Source: Micromonospora sp. WMMD1082 (GTDB lineage: Bacteria; Actinomycetota; Actinomycetes; Mycobacteriales; Micromonosporaceae). From it: a stretch of DNA of 64,000 bases. Both the position numbers and the translations under genes were made by a program. The DNA lies in NCBI RefSeq assembly GCF_029626175.1, contig NZ_JARUBM010000002.1, positions 806,001 to 870,000 of the forward strand. Direction: 5' to 3'. The notes below the pieces were generated by a model. That model saw only the letters and a program-made list of their open reading frames with translations, did no database searches and was not told where the DNA came from. Shown in pieces: positions 33,151-42,360 of the stretch (position 1 is its first letter; each line of letters opens with the position of its first letter).

Positions 33151-33912
33151 ATGATGCTGTTTCCGCCTGCGGCGCTGCTGCTGGACTTCGGTGGCGTTCT
33201 CGTCGAGTCGCCCCGCCACCAGCGGACCCTTCCCGCTGACCTGGTACAGCGGCTCCATACCCTCACGGGACACGCCGTCCCGGTCGACACGATTGTCCGG
33301 GACATCACCGACGGAGCCCGTCGGTATTCGCGCTGGCGCGATGACACCAGCCGCGAACGGGGTCCGCGGGAGGCGAGCCACGACCAGGTCTGGGACGAGT
33401 TCATCACCGTGGGGTGGCCGGAGGCGGCGCGGGCTGCCGTGCGGGCGGAGGCGGTGTCGTTGAGCTACGCATGGGCGTGGGGCGACAACTGGACCGTACG
33501 CGACGGCATCACGGAAGCACTACAGGCAGCGGCGGCGGGTGGGATTCCGATGGTGGTGGTGAGCAACGCGATCAGCGGGGCCGCTCACCGGGACTTTCTC
33601 GCCTCGGTAGGTCTCGGGGCGCTGTTCGCCGCCGAGTTGTACAGCGACGAGATCGGGGTACGCAAGCCGAACCCCGAGCTGGCCTGGCGCGCGGCGGACA
33701 CGATCGGCGTACCGATCGGGAAGTGCTGGTTCGTCGGCGACATGCTCGACCGTGACATCGCCTGCGCCCGCCACGCCGGAGCCGGGGCGGCGATCCTCAT
33801 GCGCTCGTCGCGCACCGCCCGGGCGGTGCCCACGTCGGGGGTCGAGCCGGATGTCGTCGTTGACGACGGGTACGGGCTGCGGGACCTGCTACGCCAGGCT
33901 GGGCTGCACTGA
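33151..33912 (+). CDS. HAD-family hydrolase
   Basis: A 253-residue phosphatase-type protein. Motif I is LLLDFGGVLV (nucleophile Asp, with Gly-Gly in place of the second Asp, as in many sugar-phosphatase-like members), motif II is VVVSNAIS, motif III VRKPNPE and motif IV FVGDMLDRD. It would dephosphorylate a small phosphorylated metabolite. It is transcribed alone on the plus strand and faces the conservon unit. Confidence 0.85.
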   Translation: MMLFPPAALLLDFGGVLVESPRHQRTLPADLVQRLHTLTGHAVPVDTIVRDITDGARRYSRWRDDTSRERGPREASHDQVWDEFITVGWPEAARAAVRAEAVSLSYAWAWGDNWTVRDGITEALQAAAAGGIPMVVVSNAISGAAHRDFLASVGLGALFAAELYSDEIGVRKPNPELAWRAADTIGVPIGKCWFVGDMLDRDIACARHAGAGAAILMRSSRTARAVPTSGVEPDVVVDDGYGLRDLLRQAGLH

Positions 33913-34099
33913 CTGCCGAAGCCGAGTGGAACTGCCGGGCCCATGAAGTTGTCCGGCGGACACGTCGGCTACGGCGTGAGGCCGTGCGGCTCGCGGCGGG
34001 CCCGACTGAGTAAGCCCACGGATGTGCACGTCACGTCGGCTGTCGCCTTGGGGACAGGTGGCAACGAATGGGCGTTGTCGGCTGCGGAAAGACGGTTGG

Positions 34100-34288
34100 C
34101 TAGGGGTGGCCGATGGTGTCCGTCAGGTGGAGCAGGAGAGCGCAGGCGAGTAGCAGGACCACGAAGCCCGTGAGGGCTCGGGTGAGGCGGCGTCGATACA
34201 GCGCCCACGTGAGCGGTGATGCGCCGCCCTTGATCAGTGCCGCGTACAGCAGCAGCACCCCGACGGATCCGGCGATCAGCTTACCCAC
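34100..34288 (-). CDS. Small membrane protein with two transmembrane helices
   Basis: A 62-residue protein: GKLIAGSVGVLLLYAALIKG is the first helix and LTGFVVLLLACALLLHL the second, joined by a basic loop (YRRRLTRA). The GTG at 34288 overlaps the end of the CU044_5270-like gene by 8 nt. It is the last gene of the conservon unit. Function unknown. Confidence 0.55.
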   Translation of the reverse strand: MGKLIAGSVGVLLLYAALIKGGASPLTWALYRRRLTRALTGFVVLLLACALLLHLTDTIGHP

Positions 34289-35372
34289 GACCGCACCTGC
34301 CCGCTCCCACCGGTGCGGCGAGGACGTGCACACCACCAAGGCTGGTGAGACAGCGTGTGGCGGCAGGATGTTGGCAGCCGGCCGGCGGGGTGTCGGTGTC
34401 CGGGGTGCGGCGGCTGTCGGTGTAGAGCCGGTAGCCGTCGGCCTCAGCGACGATCGCGTCTCGGGCGTGGGGCCCCATGCGCGGATCCGACGGTGGGACG
34501 GGACCGGTGATGGTGGTGAAGGCGGCGAGAATCTGGCCGGTGTTCGGATCGATGGTGAGGACGTCGCGTCGTGGCACGCCGGAACGGTCGGTGTACGGCA
34601 GGGCGATGTCGATGCCGGTCCGCCCGACGCGGTCGGTGACGCCGGTTTGGACGAGCAGGCCGGGTTGCTCGGCGAGGAGCCGGAGGAGCGCGGCGCGGAC
34701 CGGGCGGGTGGGGGCGTGACGTTCGTAGAGCATCGCGACGCCGCCGATGAGGTGCCCCGGGCGGTCCCGGTCAGGGCCGGCGGTGATGAGCAGGTGGGAC
34801 CGCAGGTCGGCGGCCCTGGTCGGTGGTAGCTGGTCGAACCGGTCGCCCCCGCTATGGCCTGTCCAACTTTGGTCTGAACCGTCCGGGGTGCAGCCGGTGG
34901 TGCTGATCTGGGTGCTGACCTGCCGACCGTTCGCGGCGTCGTCGGTGCGCCAGAGTTGGTCGACGCGGATGCGCTGCGGCCATCCGGCCGGTCCAGGTGG
35001 GCCGGTGATGTCGCGGTACCAGGTGCGGCCTTCGACGTACTGGTACCTGCCGCTGGTGGTGTCGGCGGGTGCGGTGCTAAGGCTGCTGGCCAGACGGGTC
35101 AGCACCGGGCCTGCCGGAACCCATGGCGCGCTGGTCGGGGTCGGGGTCGGGGGCATCGGCGACGGTGCGGCAATGTCCCCACGGTCGGAGGCCGCGTCCC
35201 AGCCTGCGGGGATCTGCGTCGCGTCAGCGGTGCGATGGTGCGGGCCGGTGTGGATCGGATAGGTGAGGACTGGTGTCATGGCGATGGTGAGGGAGACCAA
35301 CGCCGCCGTCAGTCGTACCGTTCGGGAGGTCCGCGGTCGTCCTGGCGAGGCTGGCGTACGAAGCGGAGTCAC
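34281..35372 (-). CDS. Exported or membrane-anchored CU044_5270-like protein
   Basis: A 363-residue protein with an N-terminal signal or anchor segment (LTAALVSLTIAMTPVLTYP) after a basic start. A proline-rich linker follows, then a domain with SGRYQYVEGRTWYRD, RDVLTIDPNTGQILAAFTTI and DGYRLYTDSRRT. These blocks resemble CU044_5270-type proteins, which are usually cell-surface proteins linked to sigma factors. No sigma factor is encoded next to it. It lies 10 bp after the HAD gene and overlaps the small membrane protein gene. Confidence 0.55.
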   Translation of the reverse strand: MTPLRTPASPGRPRTSRTVRLTAALVSLTIAMTPVLTYPIHTGPHHRTADATQIPAGWDAASDRGDIAAPSPMPPTPTPTSAPWVPAGPVLTRLASSLSTAPADTTSGRYQYVEGRTWYRDITGPPGPAGWPQRIRVDQLWRTDDAANGRQVSTQISTTGCTPDGSDQSWTGHSGGDRFDQLPPTRAADLRSHLLITAGPDRDRPGHLIGGVAMLYERHAPTRPVRAALLRLLAEQPGLLVQTGVTDRVGRTGIDIALPYTDRSGVPRRDVLTIDPNTGQILAAFTTITGPVPPSDPRMGPHARDAIVAEADGYRLYTDSRRTPDTDTPPAGCQHPAATRCLTSLGGVHVLAAPVGAGRCGRG

Positions 35373-35382
35373 GGGGTGTTCC

Positions 35383-36315
35383 TCATCGTTGTTCTCGGTC
35401 GTGGTTATGGGAGTGGTGGCTCGCTGCTGTTATGGCAGGCGTTGTCAGTCGGCCACGTCGTTCGAGAGGGGTGGGCGGTAGGAGGTGAAGTAGGTCGCCG
35501 ATGGCGTGGGTGACGGTCGGGTACCGGGGCACGGTCGCCGGGTGCGGTGGGATGTCCGTCGGCTGGTGGGAGATCCAGATCGGAATCAGGCCGGCTGTTT
35601 GAGCGCCCTGGACGTCGGTCCGCCAGTTGTCGCCGATGTGCAGGCATCGTGTGGGGTCGATGTTCAGTGCCCGGCTGCAGGCGTGGAAGGGAGCGGCGTG
35701 GGGTTTCGCAATCCCGCTGTCCGGAGCGCAGATGACGGCGGTGACGAACTGGGTGAGGCCGGCCCTGCTCAGCTTCTGCTGGATCGAAGCGCGCGGCCCG
35801 TTACTGCAGACCGCGAGCGGTACGCGGTCTGCCAACGTCCGTAAAAGGCGGTGGAGTTCCGGGTCCGGCTCAATTTTGGCGAGCTGGGTGGCGGCGCACG
35901 TGTGCGCCAGCCGGTCGAGGTCGATGCTGTCGAGCGTGACACCGATGCTCCGCAGCGCTGTGCCCCAGAACCGTCGACGAAGGTCGTGCAGGCTGTGGGT
36001 GCCGGTGTCGGCGGGATGCGTCCAGAAGGTTCCGAACGCTTGGTGGTAGGCAGCGGTCAGCTCGTCCGGATCGACCTGCGAGGACAGTTGAGCTGCGAGT
36101 TGGCTGCCTGCTCTGACGCCGCGGGCGAGGCTCGTGCTGGTGTCGACGAGGGTGTCGTCGACATCGAAGCTGACGGCCACGGGCGGGCGCAGCGGCGGCG
36201 AACCGAGTCGCGTGCGGAGGTAGTCGGCCAGCACCGGCAGCGTGTCGGTGGAACGCCCGAGGTCGTGGGTGGGTGTAAACAGGCTGCACGCTCTCGTCGC
36301 TAGCGTGGGTGTCAT
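35383..36315 (-). CDS. HAD-family hydrolase
   Basis: A 310-residue phosphatase-type protein with full motifs: VSFDVDDTLVDTS (motif I), AVCSNGPRA (II), GIAKPHAAPF (III) and CLHIGDNWRTDVQGA (IV). The ATG overlaps the stop of the acyl-CoA dehydrogenase gene (ATGA). It is part of the minus-strand unit behind the conservon. Substrate unknown. Confidence 0.85.
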   Translation of the reverse strand: MTPTLATRACSLFTPTHDLGRSTDTLPVLADYLRTRLGSPPLRPPVAVSFDVDDTLVDTSTSLARGVRAGSQLAAQLSSQVDPDELTAAYHQAFGTFWTHPADTGTHSLHDLRRRFWGTALRSIGVTLDSIDLDRLAHTCAATQLAKIEPDPELHRLLRTLADRVPLAVCSNGPRASIQQKLSRAGLTQFVTAVICAPDSGIAKPHAAPFHACSRALNIDPTRCLHIGDNWRTDVQGAQTAGLIPIWISHQPTDIPPHPATVPRYPTVTHAIGDLLHLLPPTPLERRGRLTTPAITAASHHSHNHDREQR

Positions 36316-37526
36316 CGCCCCACGCTCATTGCGGCTCGGCGGGGTGCGGGGGTTTTGAAGCGGGCGGACCAGGGTGGGGTGGTCGTGCCGAGGGCGTGTT
36401 CGGCGAGCCGGAGGAGTTGGATGTCGGAGGTGCCCGCCGGGGCGAAGATGTGCAGGGCGTCTCGGAGGTAGCGCTCCAAGGATGATTGCTGGGGGTGTAG
36501 GCCGTGCGCGGCGTGGATCTCCATGGCGGTGCGGGCGGAGTCGATGGCGTACTCGGCGTTGATGAGTTTGGCGTTGATGAGTTCGGCGTCGCAGGGTTGT
36601 CCGGTGTCGAGCAGGTGGGCGGCGTGGTAGACGGCCAGTCGGGCGGTCATCAGCCGGGATTGGATGGTGCCGAGGCGCTGTGTGACGACTGGTAGGTGGG
36701 CCAGCGGATCGCCGTATCGGTGCTGGCTGGTGGTGTAGGCGATGGTCGTGTCGAGGATCGCCTGGTGCAGGCCGAGGGCGACGGCGGCGAGGTTGGGTCT
36801 GCCGTACAGGATGCTGGAGGAGTAAGCGACGTCGAGACCGTCGCCGTCGGCGCCGAGCCGGTTGGCCGCAGGGACGCGGCAGTTGTCAAAGACGATCTCG
36901 CCGAAGCTGAAGCCGTGCAGTCCCATCGCGGGTTGATGTGGCGTGAGGTGTACGCCGGGGCGGTCGGCTTCGATCAGGAACGCGGACAGGCCACGGGAGC
37001 CGGGTCCGGTGCGGGCCACGACGCCGTGCAGGTCGCCGATATGGCTGTTGCCGACGAAGGTTTTGGTGCCGGTGATGAGGTAGTCGTCGCCGTCGCGGAC
37101 GGCGGTGGTGGTCATGCCGAGCACGTGGCTGCCGGATCCGGGTTCGGTGACGGCGATGGTGGGCAGGCAGGTGCCGGCGGCGATAGCAGGTAGCCAGGTC
37201 TGTTTCTGGCGGTCGCTGCCGAAGTGGATGATCTTCGCGGTGCCGAGGTGGGATGCCTGGATCATGGCGCCCATGGCGGCCGAGACGCGGGACAGTTCCT
37301 CAATGATGATCGTTTTGGCGAGGTGGCCGAGCCCGAGTCCGCCGTAGGTGGGGTCGATCGTGACGCCGAGCCAGCCCTGGCAGGCGATGTGTCGGGACAG
37401 TTCGTGTGCCACGGTCCGGGACGTCTCCAGTTGCGGGATGTGGGGTGCGATCTCGGTCTCGGCGAACGCGCGGACGGTGTCGCGCAGGCGGGTGTGACGG
37501 GGGGTAAGGCGGTAGCCGTTGACCAT
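36312..37526 (-). CDS. Acyl-CoA dehydrogenase
   Basis: A 404-residue flavoenzyme of normal length that introduces a double bond into an acyl thioester using FAD. Family blocks: LGVTIDPTYGGLGLGHLA, IAVTEPGSGSHVLGM, YLITGTKTFVGNS, FGEIVFDNCRVPA and LHIFAPAGTSDIQLLRLAEH. The ATG at 37526 has GAGGAGAT 6 nt upstream. It lies 183 bp after the GAF gene in the same orientation and is coupled to the HAD gene. Confidence 0.88.
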   Translation of the reverse strand: MVNGYRLTPRHTRLRDTVRAFAETEIAPHIPQLETSRTVAHELSRHIACQGWLGVTIDPTYGGLGLGHLAKTIIIEELSRVSAAMGAMIQASHLGTAKIIHFGSDRQKQTWLPAIAAGTCLPTIAVTEPGSGSHVLGMTTTAVRDGDDYLITGTKTFVGNSHIGDLHGVVARTGPGSRGLSAFLIEADRPGVHLTPHQPAMGLHGFSFGEIVFDNCRVPAANRLGADGDGLDVAYSSSILYGRPNLAAVALGLHQAILDTTIAYTTSQHRYGDPLAHLPVVTQRLGTIQSRLMTARLAVYHAAHLLDTGQPCDAELINAKLINAEYAIDSARTAMEIHAAHGLHPQQSSLERYLRDALHIFAPAGTSDIQLLRLAEHALGTTTPPWSARFKTPAPRRAAMSVGR

Positions 37527-37709
37527 CTGCCGATCTCCTCGTGAGTCGCCCACGGCGTCCGTCGGTGGCGGCGGGATACGCCGCAGACAGGAGGCCCGTG
37601 GTGGGGTGCTGTCACAAGCAGTTCCGAACGGTTGTGCCGCCGGTCGGGGCGGCACGACGAGGTGGGGATGTCCCGTGGGGTCGGTGGCGGGTTCGGGCTG
37701 GTGTCCCGG

Positions 37710-38264
37710 CTATCGCGGGTGGTGGTCGCGCTGGTTGATGCGGGTGGACAGGTCAGCGGCCCAGGCTTTGATGGTGGTGAGCCCTTCTTGGCCCCAGGTG
37801 CGGGGTTCGGTGCCGACGACGCAGATCGTGCCGAGGGTGGTGCCGGTGTGGTCGATCAGTGGAGCGCCCATGTAGGTGCGGATGCCGAGCTGGTCGACGA
37901 CCGGGTTGCCGGCGAATCGGGGGTAGGCGCAGACGTCGTCGAGGACCAAGGCGCGGCGGCGGTGTACCACGTGGGGGCAGAAGCCCTGGTCTCGTGACAT
38001 GCGGCGGCCCGGTTCGACTGGGGTGGGCGCCGATAGTCCCGGCGGGGTGCTGCGGCCGGTGTAGAGGCCGGCGAAGAACTGGCCGTGCTCGTCGAGGAAG
38101 TTCACCATCGCCCAGGGCATGTCGGTGATGTCGGCAAGGTTGCGGGCAAAGTCGTCGAAGTCGCGTTCCGGTCGGCCGAGGCCGAGCGCGCGAAGGCGCT
38201 GGAGTCGTTGTGGGGCCTGCGGGTCGGGCGGGGTGAGGGGTGGGGGTTCGAAGCTGTCGGTCAT
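37710..38264 (-). CDS. GAF-domain protein
   Basis: A 184-residue single GAF domain: FARNLADITDMPWAMVNFL, QGFCPHVVHRRRALVLDD, YMGAPLIDHTGTTLGTICVV. GAF domains bind small ligands, tetrapyrroles or sense redox. Such proteins are often the fifth gene of actinobacterial conservons. Its ATG overlaps the CvnD-type gene stop (ATGA). Confidence 0.85.
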   Translation of the reverse strand: MTDSFEPPPLTPPDPQAPQRLQRLRALGLGRPERDFDDFARNLADITDMPWAMVNFLDEHGQFFAGLYTGRSTPPGLSAPTPVEPGRRMSRDQGFCPHVVHRRRALVLDDVCAYPRFAGNPVVDQLGIRTYMGAPLIDHTGTTLGTICVVGTEPRTWGQEGLTTIKAWAADLSTRINQRDHHPR

Positions 38265-38866
38265 GTCGGGTTGCCTGCCTGTATCGGGTGGGTCCGGGCG
38301 GGGTGGGCGAGCAGGGTCTGCACGAGCGTCAACAGCACGACGGTCGCGGACCGTTGGTGGCGGGCGTCGCACGTCACGATCGGCACCTCGGGGCGTAGCC
38401 CCAGGGCCTGGCGTACCTCGTGCGGTTCATAGCGGTGGGCGCCGTCGAACTCGTTCACAGCGACCAGGAATCGCATACGGCGGGACTCGAAGAAGTCCAC
38501 TGCGGCGAAGCAGTCCGGCAGGCGGCGGGTGTCGACCAGGACCACCGCGCCGAGCGCGCCGTGGCACAGTTCGTCCCACAGAAACCAGAACCGGTCCTGC
38601 CCGGGTGTGCCGAACAGGTACAGCACGGTGGCGGGGTCGATGGTGATGCGACCGAAGTCCAACGCCACCGTGGTGGTCGCCTTCGCCTCCACCCCGGCGA
38701 GGTCGTCGACGCCGGTGCCAGCGGCGGTGAGCAGTTCCTCGGTACGCAGCGGCGTGATCTCGCTCGTGGCGGTGATGAAGGTGGTCTTACCGACCCCGAA
38801 CCCGCCCGCGATGAGGATCTTGAGGGCATGCGGGAGGTGGTCAGAGTCGCTGTTGTAGGCCGGCAA
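38261..38866 (-). CDS. Conservon small GTPase (CvnD-type)
   Basis: A 201-residue Ras-like GTPase: ILIAGGFGVGKTTFITATSE (P-loop), KATTTVALDFGRI (switch region), LFGTPGQDRFWFLWDEL and a guanine-specificity motif at VAVNEFDGA (N-x-F-D in place of N-K-x-D). In Streptomyces conservons the GTPase joins a membrane-linked complex with the kinase, roadblock and DUF742 proteins. It overlaps the DUF742 gene. Confidence 0.9.
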   Translation of the reverse strand: MPAYNSDSDHLPHALKILIAGGFGVGKTTFITATSEITPLRTEELLTAAGTGVDDLAGVEAKATTTVALDFGRITIDPATVLYLFGTPGQDRFWFLWDELCHGALGAVVLVDTRRLPDCFAAVDFFESRRMRFLVAVNEFDGAHRYEPHEVRQALGLRPEVPIVTCDARHQRSATVVLLTLVQTLLAHPARTHPIQAGNPT

Positions 38867-39218
38867 GGAGTCTCTCCAGGATCGTTCGGTCGGTGGGGTC
38901 GGCGGCAGGGCTGGGTGGGCGGGTGCGGACCGCGCCGACCGCCACCAGGTCCGACAACACCACCTTCGTGACCGCCGCCGGCAGCCTCATCCGGGCGGCG
39001 ACCTCGGCGACTGTGGTCGCCGCGCCGCACAGCCTCAGCGCCACGTCGTGGTCTGGCTCCAACCGGCCCCTGGGCCGTACGCCGGTAGCGACGACCCACG
39101 ACAGCAACTCCATCGCCGTGGTGGGTCGGGTCCGCCCCGCGCTGACCGTGTACGGGCGCACCAGACGTCCGGCCGCCTCGTCGAGCCACGTCTCCTGATG
39201 CGCGCCGCCGGCCGTCAT
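38841..39218 (-). CDS. DUF742 protein (CvnC-type)
   Basis: A 125-residue winged-helix-like protein of the conservon: GRLVRPYTVSAGRTRP, then LCGAATTVAEVAARMRLPAA and VLSDLVAVGAVRTR. It forms a complex with the kinase-like and roadblock partners. Start and stop overlap its neighbours. Confidence 0.9.
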   Translation of the reverse strand: MTAGGAHQETWLDEAAGRLVRPYTVSAGRTRPTTAMELLSWVVATGVRPRGRLEPDHDVALRLCGAATTVAEVAARMRLPAAVTKVVLSDLVAVGAVRTRPPSPAADPTDRTILERLLAGLQQRL

Positions 39219-39637
39219 CGCAGGGCGGGGGACGGCAGTACGGTGCCCCGGGCGGGTGTCGCCAGGTACGGCCGCACGCTCTTGACCATCTGGGACATCT
39301 CGTAGCCGAGTACGCTGACATCGGCCTGTCTGCCTGCCAGCACCGCCAGCACCGCGCCGTCGCCCGCGGCGGCGACGAACAGCAGCGTCTCGTCGAGTTC
39401 GGCCACCACCTGCCGTACGCCGGAGCCCGCGTCGAACCGGTCCGCGGCGCTGCGGGTCAGCGAGAACAGGCCGGAGGCGATCGCCGCCAGATGATCCGCG
39501 CTGTCGTCGGCCATTCCGTGGGCCGCGCGAGGCAGCCCGTCGGAGGACAGCAGCAACGCGCTGCGGGTATGCGGCACTCGTTCCACCAAGCCGGACAGCA
39601 GCCAGGCCAGTTCCGATCCGGGCGCACTACCAGTCAT
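39215..39637 (-). CDS. Roadblock/LC7 protein (CvnB-type)
   Basis: A 140-residue roadblock domain: LAWLLSGLVERVPHTRSALL, DDSADHLAAIASGLFSLTRS, LLFVAAAGDGAVLAVLAG. It is likely a GTPase regulator in the conservon complex. The ATG at 39637 (MTGSAPGSEL) is preferred to 39646. Confidence 0.9.
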   Translation of the reverse strand: MTGSAPGSELAWLLSGLVERVPHTRSALLLSSDGLPRAAHGMADDSADHLAAIASGLFSLTRSAADRFDAGSGVRQVVAELDETLLFVAAAGDGAVLAVLAGRQADVSVLGYEMSQMVKSVRPYLATPARGTVLPSPALR

Positions 39638-39676
39638 CGCACACAACTCCTCTTCTCGACATCACACGGTCAGTGG

Positions 39677-41086
39677 TCATGAACCCGGCCGCCCGCTGTG
39701 CTGCTCGGCGTCGGCGGAAGCGGCGCCGCGCAGGAAGTCCGCTATCAGCGTCGGGCTGTGCTCACCGGACGGCTGGTTCACCGCTGCCGGACGGTGCTCT
39801 CGCAGCGGTGCCGCCAGATGCGCCTGCCGCTCGCGGCGCGGCAGCGCAGGGCGTGTCCCGCTCGCCTCCTGCATGTGCCCGGCAGTGGTGGCGTCGTGCC
39901 TCGCCGGCAACCCGCCTCGGGGCGCCCCCTGCACCTGCCCGGCAGTCGGCGGTGAAGGGTGCAGTGCGCTGGCCGGGATGACCGCGACACCGACCGTGGG
40001 TGATGAGATACCTGCCGGTCCCCCGCGCGACGAGGGGCGGCCTGCGTCCGCGGCGGCCGGCTGGTCGGCCGTCCGGTCCCCGAGCAGGTCCACCGGCAGG
40101 ATGACCACTGCCTGCACCCCGCCGTAGACGTTGTTTTGCACCCTGACGGCGATGCCATGCCGGCGGGCCAGCGCCGAGACCACCCAGATCCCGATACGGC
40201 CGTCACGCAGCAGATCCGCGACCTCCACCCGGTCCGGGTCCGCCAGCAACGCGTTCACCCGATCCTGCTCCGCATGAGGCATCCCCAGGCCCCGGTCGTC
40301 GACCTCGACGGCCACCCCGGCCGCCACCCGTCGTGCGCGCACCGTCACCTCCGTGTGCGGAGGCGCGAACGCGGTCGCGTTCTCGATCAACTCGGCCAGC
40401 AGATGCACCACGTCAGCGCCGGCGTGCCCGCGTACGGTGCCCTCCACCGGAGGCACCACCCGCACTCGCGCGTAGTGCTCCACCTCGGCGATCGCCGAAC
40501 GCAGTACCTCCATCAGCGGCAGCGGCCTGCTCCACTGCCGCCGTGGTACGGCCCCGCCCACCACCGCGAGGTTCTCGGCATAGCGGCGGATACGGGTCGC
40601 CAGATGGTCCACCTGGAACAGGCCCTTGAGCAGATCAGGATCCTCGACCTGCCCTTCCAGCACGTCCAGCAGCTGGATCTCCCGATGCACCAGACCCTGC
40701 AACCGGCGGGCAAGGCCGACATACACCTCCTGCTGCCCCACCACCAGCGGCAGACCCGCAACAGGCGGGACAGCCACCACGTTGCGGGCAAGGGACCGGG
40801 CCAGCCCACCAGCGCGCACCGCAGCGCTCGCGACGACCACGACGCAGGCACCGACCGCGACCATGAGCACCAGCCAAGCCACGACTGGAACAGGCCCTGC
40901 CGGCAGCACCACCGCCCAGAACGCGACGCCCAGACCGATCACCGCCACCACCACGGCCGGCGCCACGGATGACCACAGCAACCCACCCTGCGGGCCTGCA
41001 TCGGACTGCCCGTCGACCGAACTGCCGAGACGGACTCGCAACCCTGCCTCCCCCGGGTAGGTAGTGAAAGCAGTTGCTCGCACCAC
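39677..41086 (-). CDS. Conservon sensor histidine-kinase-like protein (CvnA-type)
   Basis: A membrane sensor of about 469 residues with two helices in the first 100 residues (APAVVVAVIGLGVAFWAVVL, then VPVVAWLVLMVAVGACVVV). A coiled region follows, then an ATPase domain with HLLAELIENATAFAPPHTEV (N box) and VDDRGLGMPHAEQD (G box). No clear phospho-acceptor His region is seen, typical of the family. A long proline/glutamine-rich tail ends the protein. One of two GTG codons near 41086 is the start; a TTG at 41158 is less likely. The 33-bp element at 41190 points toward this gene. Confidence 0.85.
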   Translation of the reverse strand: MVRATAFTTYPGEAGLRVRLGSSVDGQSDAGPQGGLLWSSVAPAVVVAVIGLGVAFWAVVLPAGPVPVVAWLVLMVAVGACVVVVASAAVRAGGLARSLARNVVAVPPVAGLPLVVGQQEVYVGLARRLQGLVHREIQLLDVLEGQVEDPDLLKGLFQVDHLATRIRRYAENLAVVGGAVPRRQWSRPLPLMEVLRSAIAEVEHYARVRVVPPVEGTVRGHAGADVVHLLAELIENATAFAPPHTEVTVRARRVAAGVAVEVDDRGLGMPHAEQDRVNALLADPDRVEVADLLRDGRIGIWVVSALARRHGIAVRVQNNVYGGVQAVVILPVDLLGDRTADQPAAADAGRPSSRGGPAGISSPTVGVAVIPASALHPSPPTAGQVQGAPRGGLPARHDATTAGHMQEASGTRPALPRRERQAHLAAPLREHRPAAVNQPSGEHSPTLIADFLRGAASADAEQHSGRPGS

Positions 41087-41189
41087 CGGCCGCGACCGAG
41101 ATCCTCCGGATGCGGGGCCATCCGCCGTACCGGTGGGTTCTGCCGTCGCAGCGATCAATGTCGGGTCTCAGTTATCGTCGGATCGCGTT

Positions 41190-41222
41190 GTGTCGAACAC
41201 TGTCGACGCAAAGATTCGACAT
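41190..41222 (-). promoter_or_regulatory. 33-bp three-box element, copy b
   Basis: Read on the minus strand: ATGTCGAA, 7 nt, GTCGACA, GTGT, TCGACAC. It lies 25 bp before the XRE-kinase fusion on the plus strand and about 103 bp before the conservon kinase on the minus strand. Its orientation fits the conservon, its closeness fits autoregulation by the XRE protein. Confidence 0.75.
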
Positions 41223-41247
41223 CGGACCGTCCACGCGAAGGTGGATC

Positions 41248-42360
41248 ATGAGCGACGCGCAGCGGATGCGGGATGCGAAGAAGGCCATGGGTCGCCAGCT
41301 GGCCACGTGGCGCACTCGGCGGGGACTTCGACAGCACGACCTCGCCGACGAGATTCCGATGTCCCGTAGCACCATCGCCGGTGTCGAAGCCGGTGCTCAG
41401 GTGGTGGACGAGACGTTCTGGAGCCGCTGCGACTCCCTCTTGCGGGCGGACGGGGAGTTGCTCGTCACCTACCGGCAGTACCGCGAGCTGGAGCGGCGGT
41501 ACCAGCAGGAAAGAGCGGAGGCGGCCCGCCGAAAACGGTGGGGCCCGGTAACGGCTGTCGTTCGCACCGGCGGCATGCGGCACCACGAAACCGCTGTGGC
41601 CGCGCCGGGCGTAGAAGCCGACGAGCAGGCGGCCGGCCCGTCGCCGGTCAGCGTCATGCAGGAGGTGCTGGAGAGCGCCGTCACCGGCGCCGGCGGCAGC
41701 AACCCGGCAGGTGTCGACCTCAGCCTGCTGGAACAACGGGTGTTGGACGCCCACGACGCCCGGTGGCGGCGGGGACGTCGGGAGGCTCCGCTGCTGGTCG
41801 TCGTCGGCGGCTACGCGGGCAGCGGGAAGACGCAGCTGGGCGAGTTGCTCGCGGCCCTGACCGGGTGGCCTTTGCTCGATAAGGACACGCTGACCCGGCC
41901 GATGACGGAGGAACTTTTGCGTGCGCTCGGCGGGGATCCGAACGACCGGCACAGCGACGCCTATCTGGCAGCTGTCCGGCCGATCGAGTACCGGTGCCTC
42001 CTCAACGCCGCTTTCGACCAGCTGAGGCACGGCACCTCCACGATCGTCACCGCCCCGTTGCTGCGGGAGGCACCGGACCCACGATGGCTGGACAGGATGA
42101 GAAGCCGGTTCACCGCATCGCAGATCAGGGTCGCCACCATCTGGGTTGACGCGGACATCGAGTCGATGTACCGGCGTCTGGCCAGCCGCGACGCGGCGCG
42201 CGACAGCTGGAAGCTGAACCACTGGAACGCCTACAGCGGCGCGATCGACCTGGCCCTGCGGCCGGCGTGGAACCACCTCGTCATCGATAACGGGGCAGGT
42301 GCCGTGCGGCCGATCGAGGAACAGGCGGCAGTGGTCGGCCGGATAATCTCACCGGCGTGA
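41248..42360 (+). CDS. XRE regulator fused to a P-loop kinase
   Basis: A 370-residue fusion. Residues 8-75 are a helix-turn-helix of the window's recurring family (KKAMGRQLATWRTRRGLRQ, then IPMSRSTIAGVEAGAQVVD), followed by the linker YRELERRYQQERAEAARRK. From residue 180 comes an AAA_33/zeta-type kinase with Walker A GGYAGSGKT (187-195) and DKDTLTRPMTEELLRAL after it. This couples DNA binding to a nucleotide- or metabolite-phosphorylating domain. The ATG has GAAGGTGG 3 nt upstream. The stop overlaps the GTG of the next gene. It is a good candidate for the regulator that binds the 33-bp element. Confidence 0.85.
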   Translation: MSDAQRMRDAKKAMGRQLATWRTRRGLRQHDLADEIPMSRSTIAGVEAGAQVVDETFWSRCDSLLRADGELLVTYRQYRELERRYQQERAEAARRKRWGPVTAVVRTGGMRHHETAVAAPGVEADEQAAGPSPVSVMQEVLESAVTGAGGSNPAGVDLSLLEQRVLDAHDARWRRGRREAPLLVVVGGYAGSGKTQLGELLAALTGWPLLDKDTLTRPMTEELLRALGGDPNDRHSDAYLAAVRPIEYRCLLNAAFDQLRHGTSTIVTAPLLREAPDPRWLDRMRSRFTASQIRVATIWVDADIESMYRRLASRDAARDSWKLNHWNAYSGAIDLALRPAWNHLVIDNGAGAVRPIEEQAAVVGRIISPA

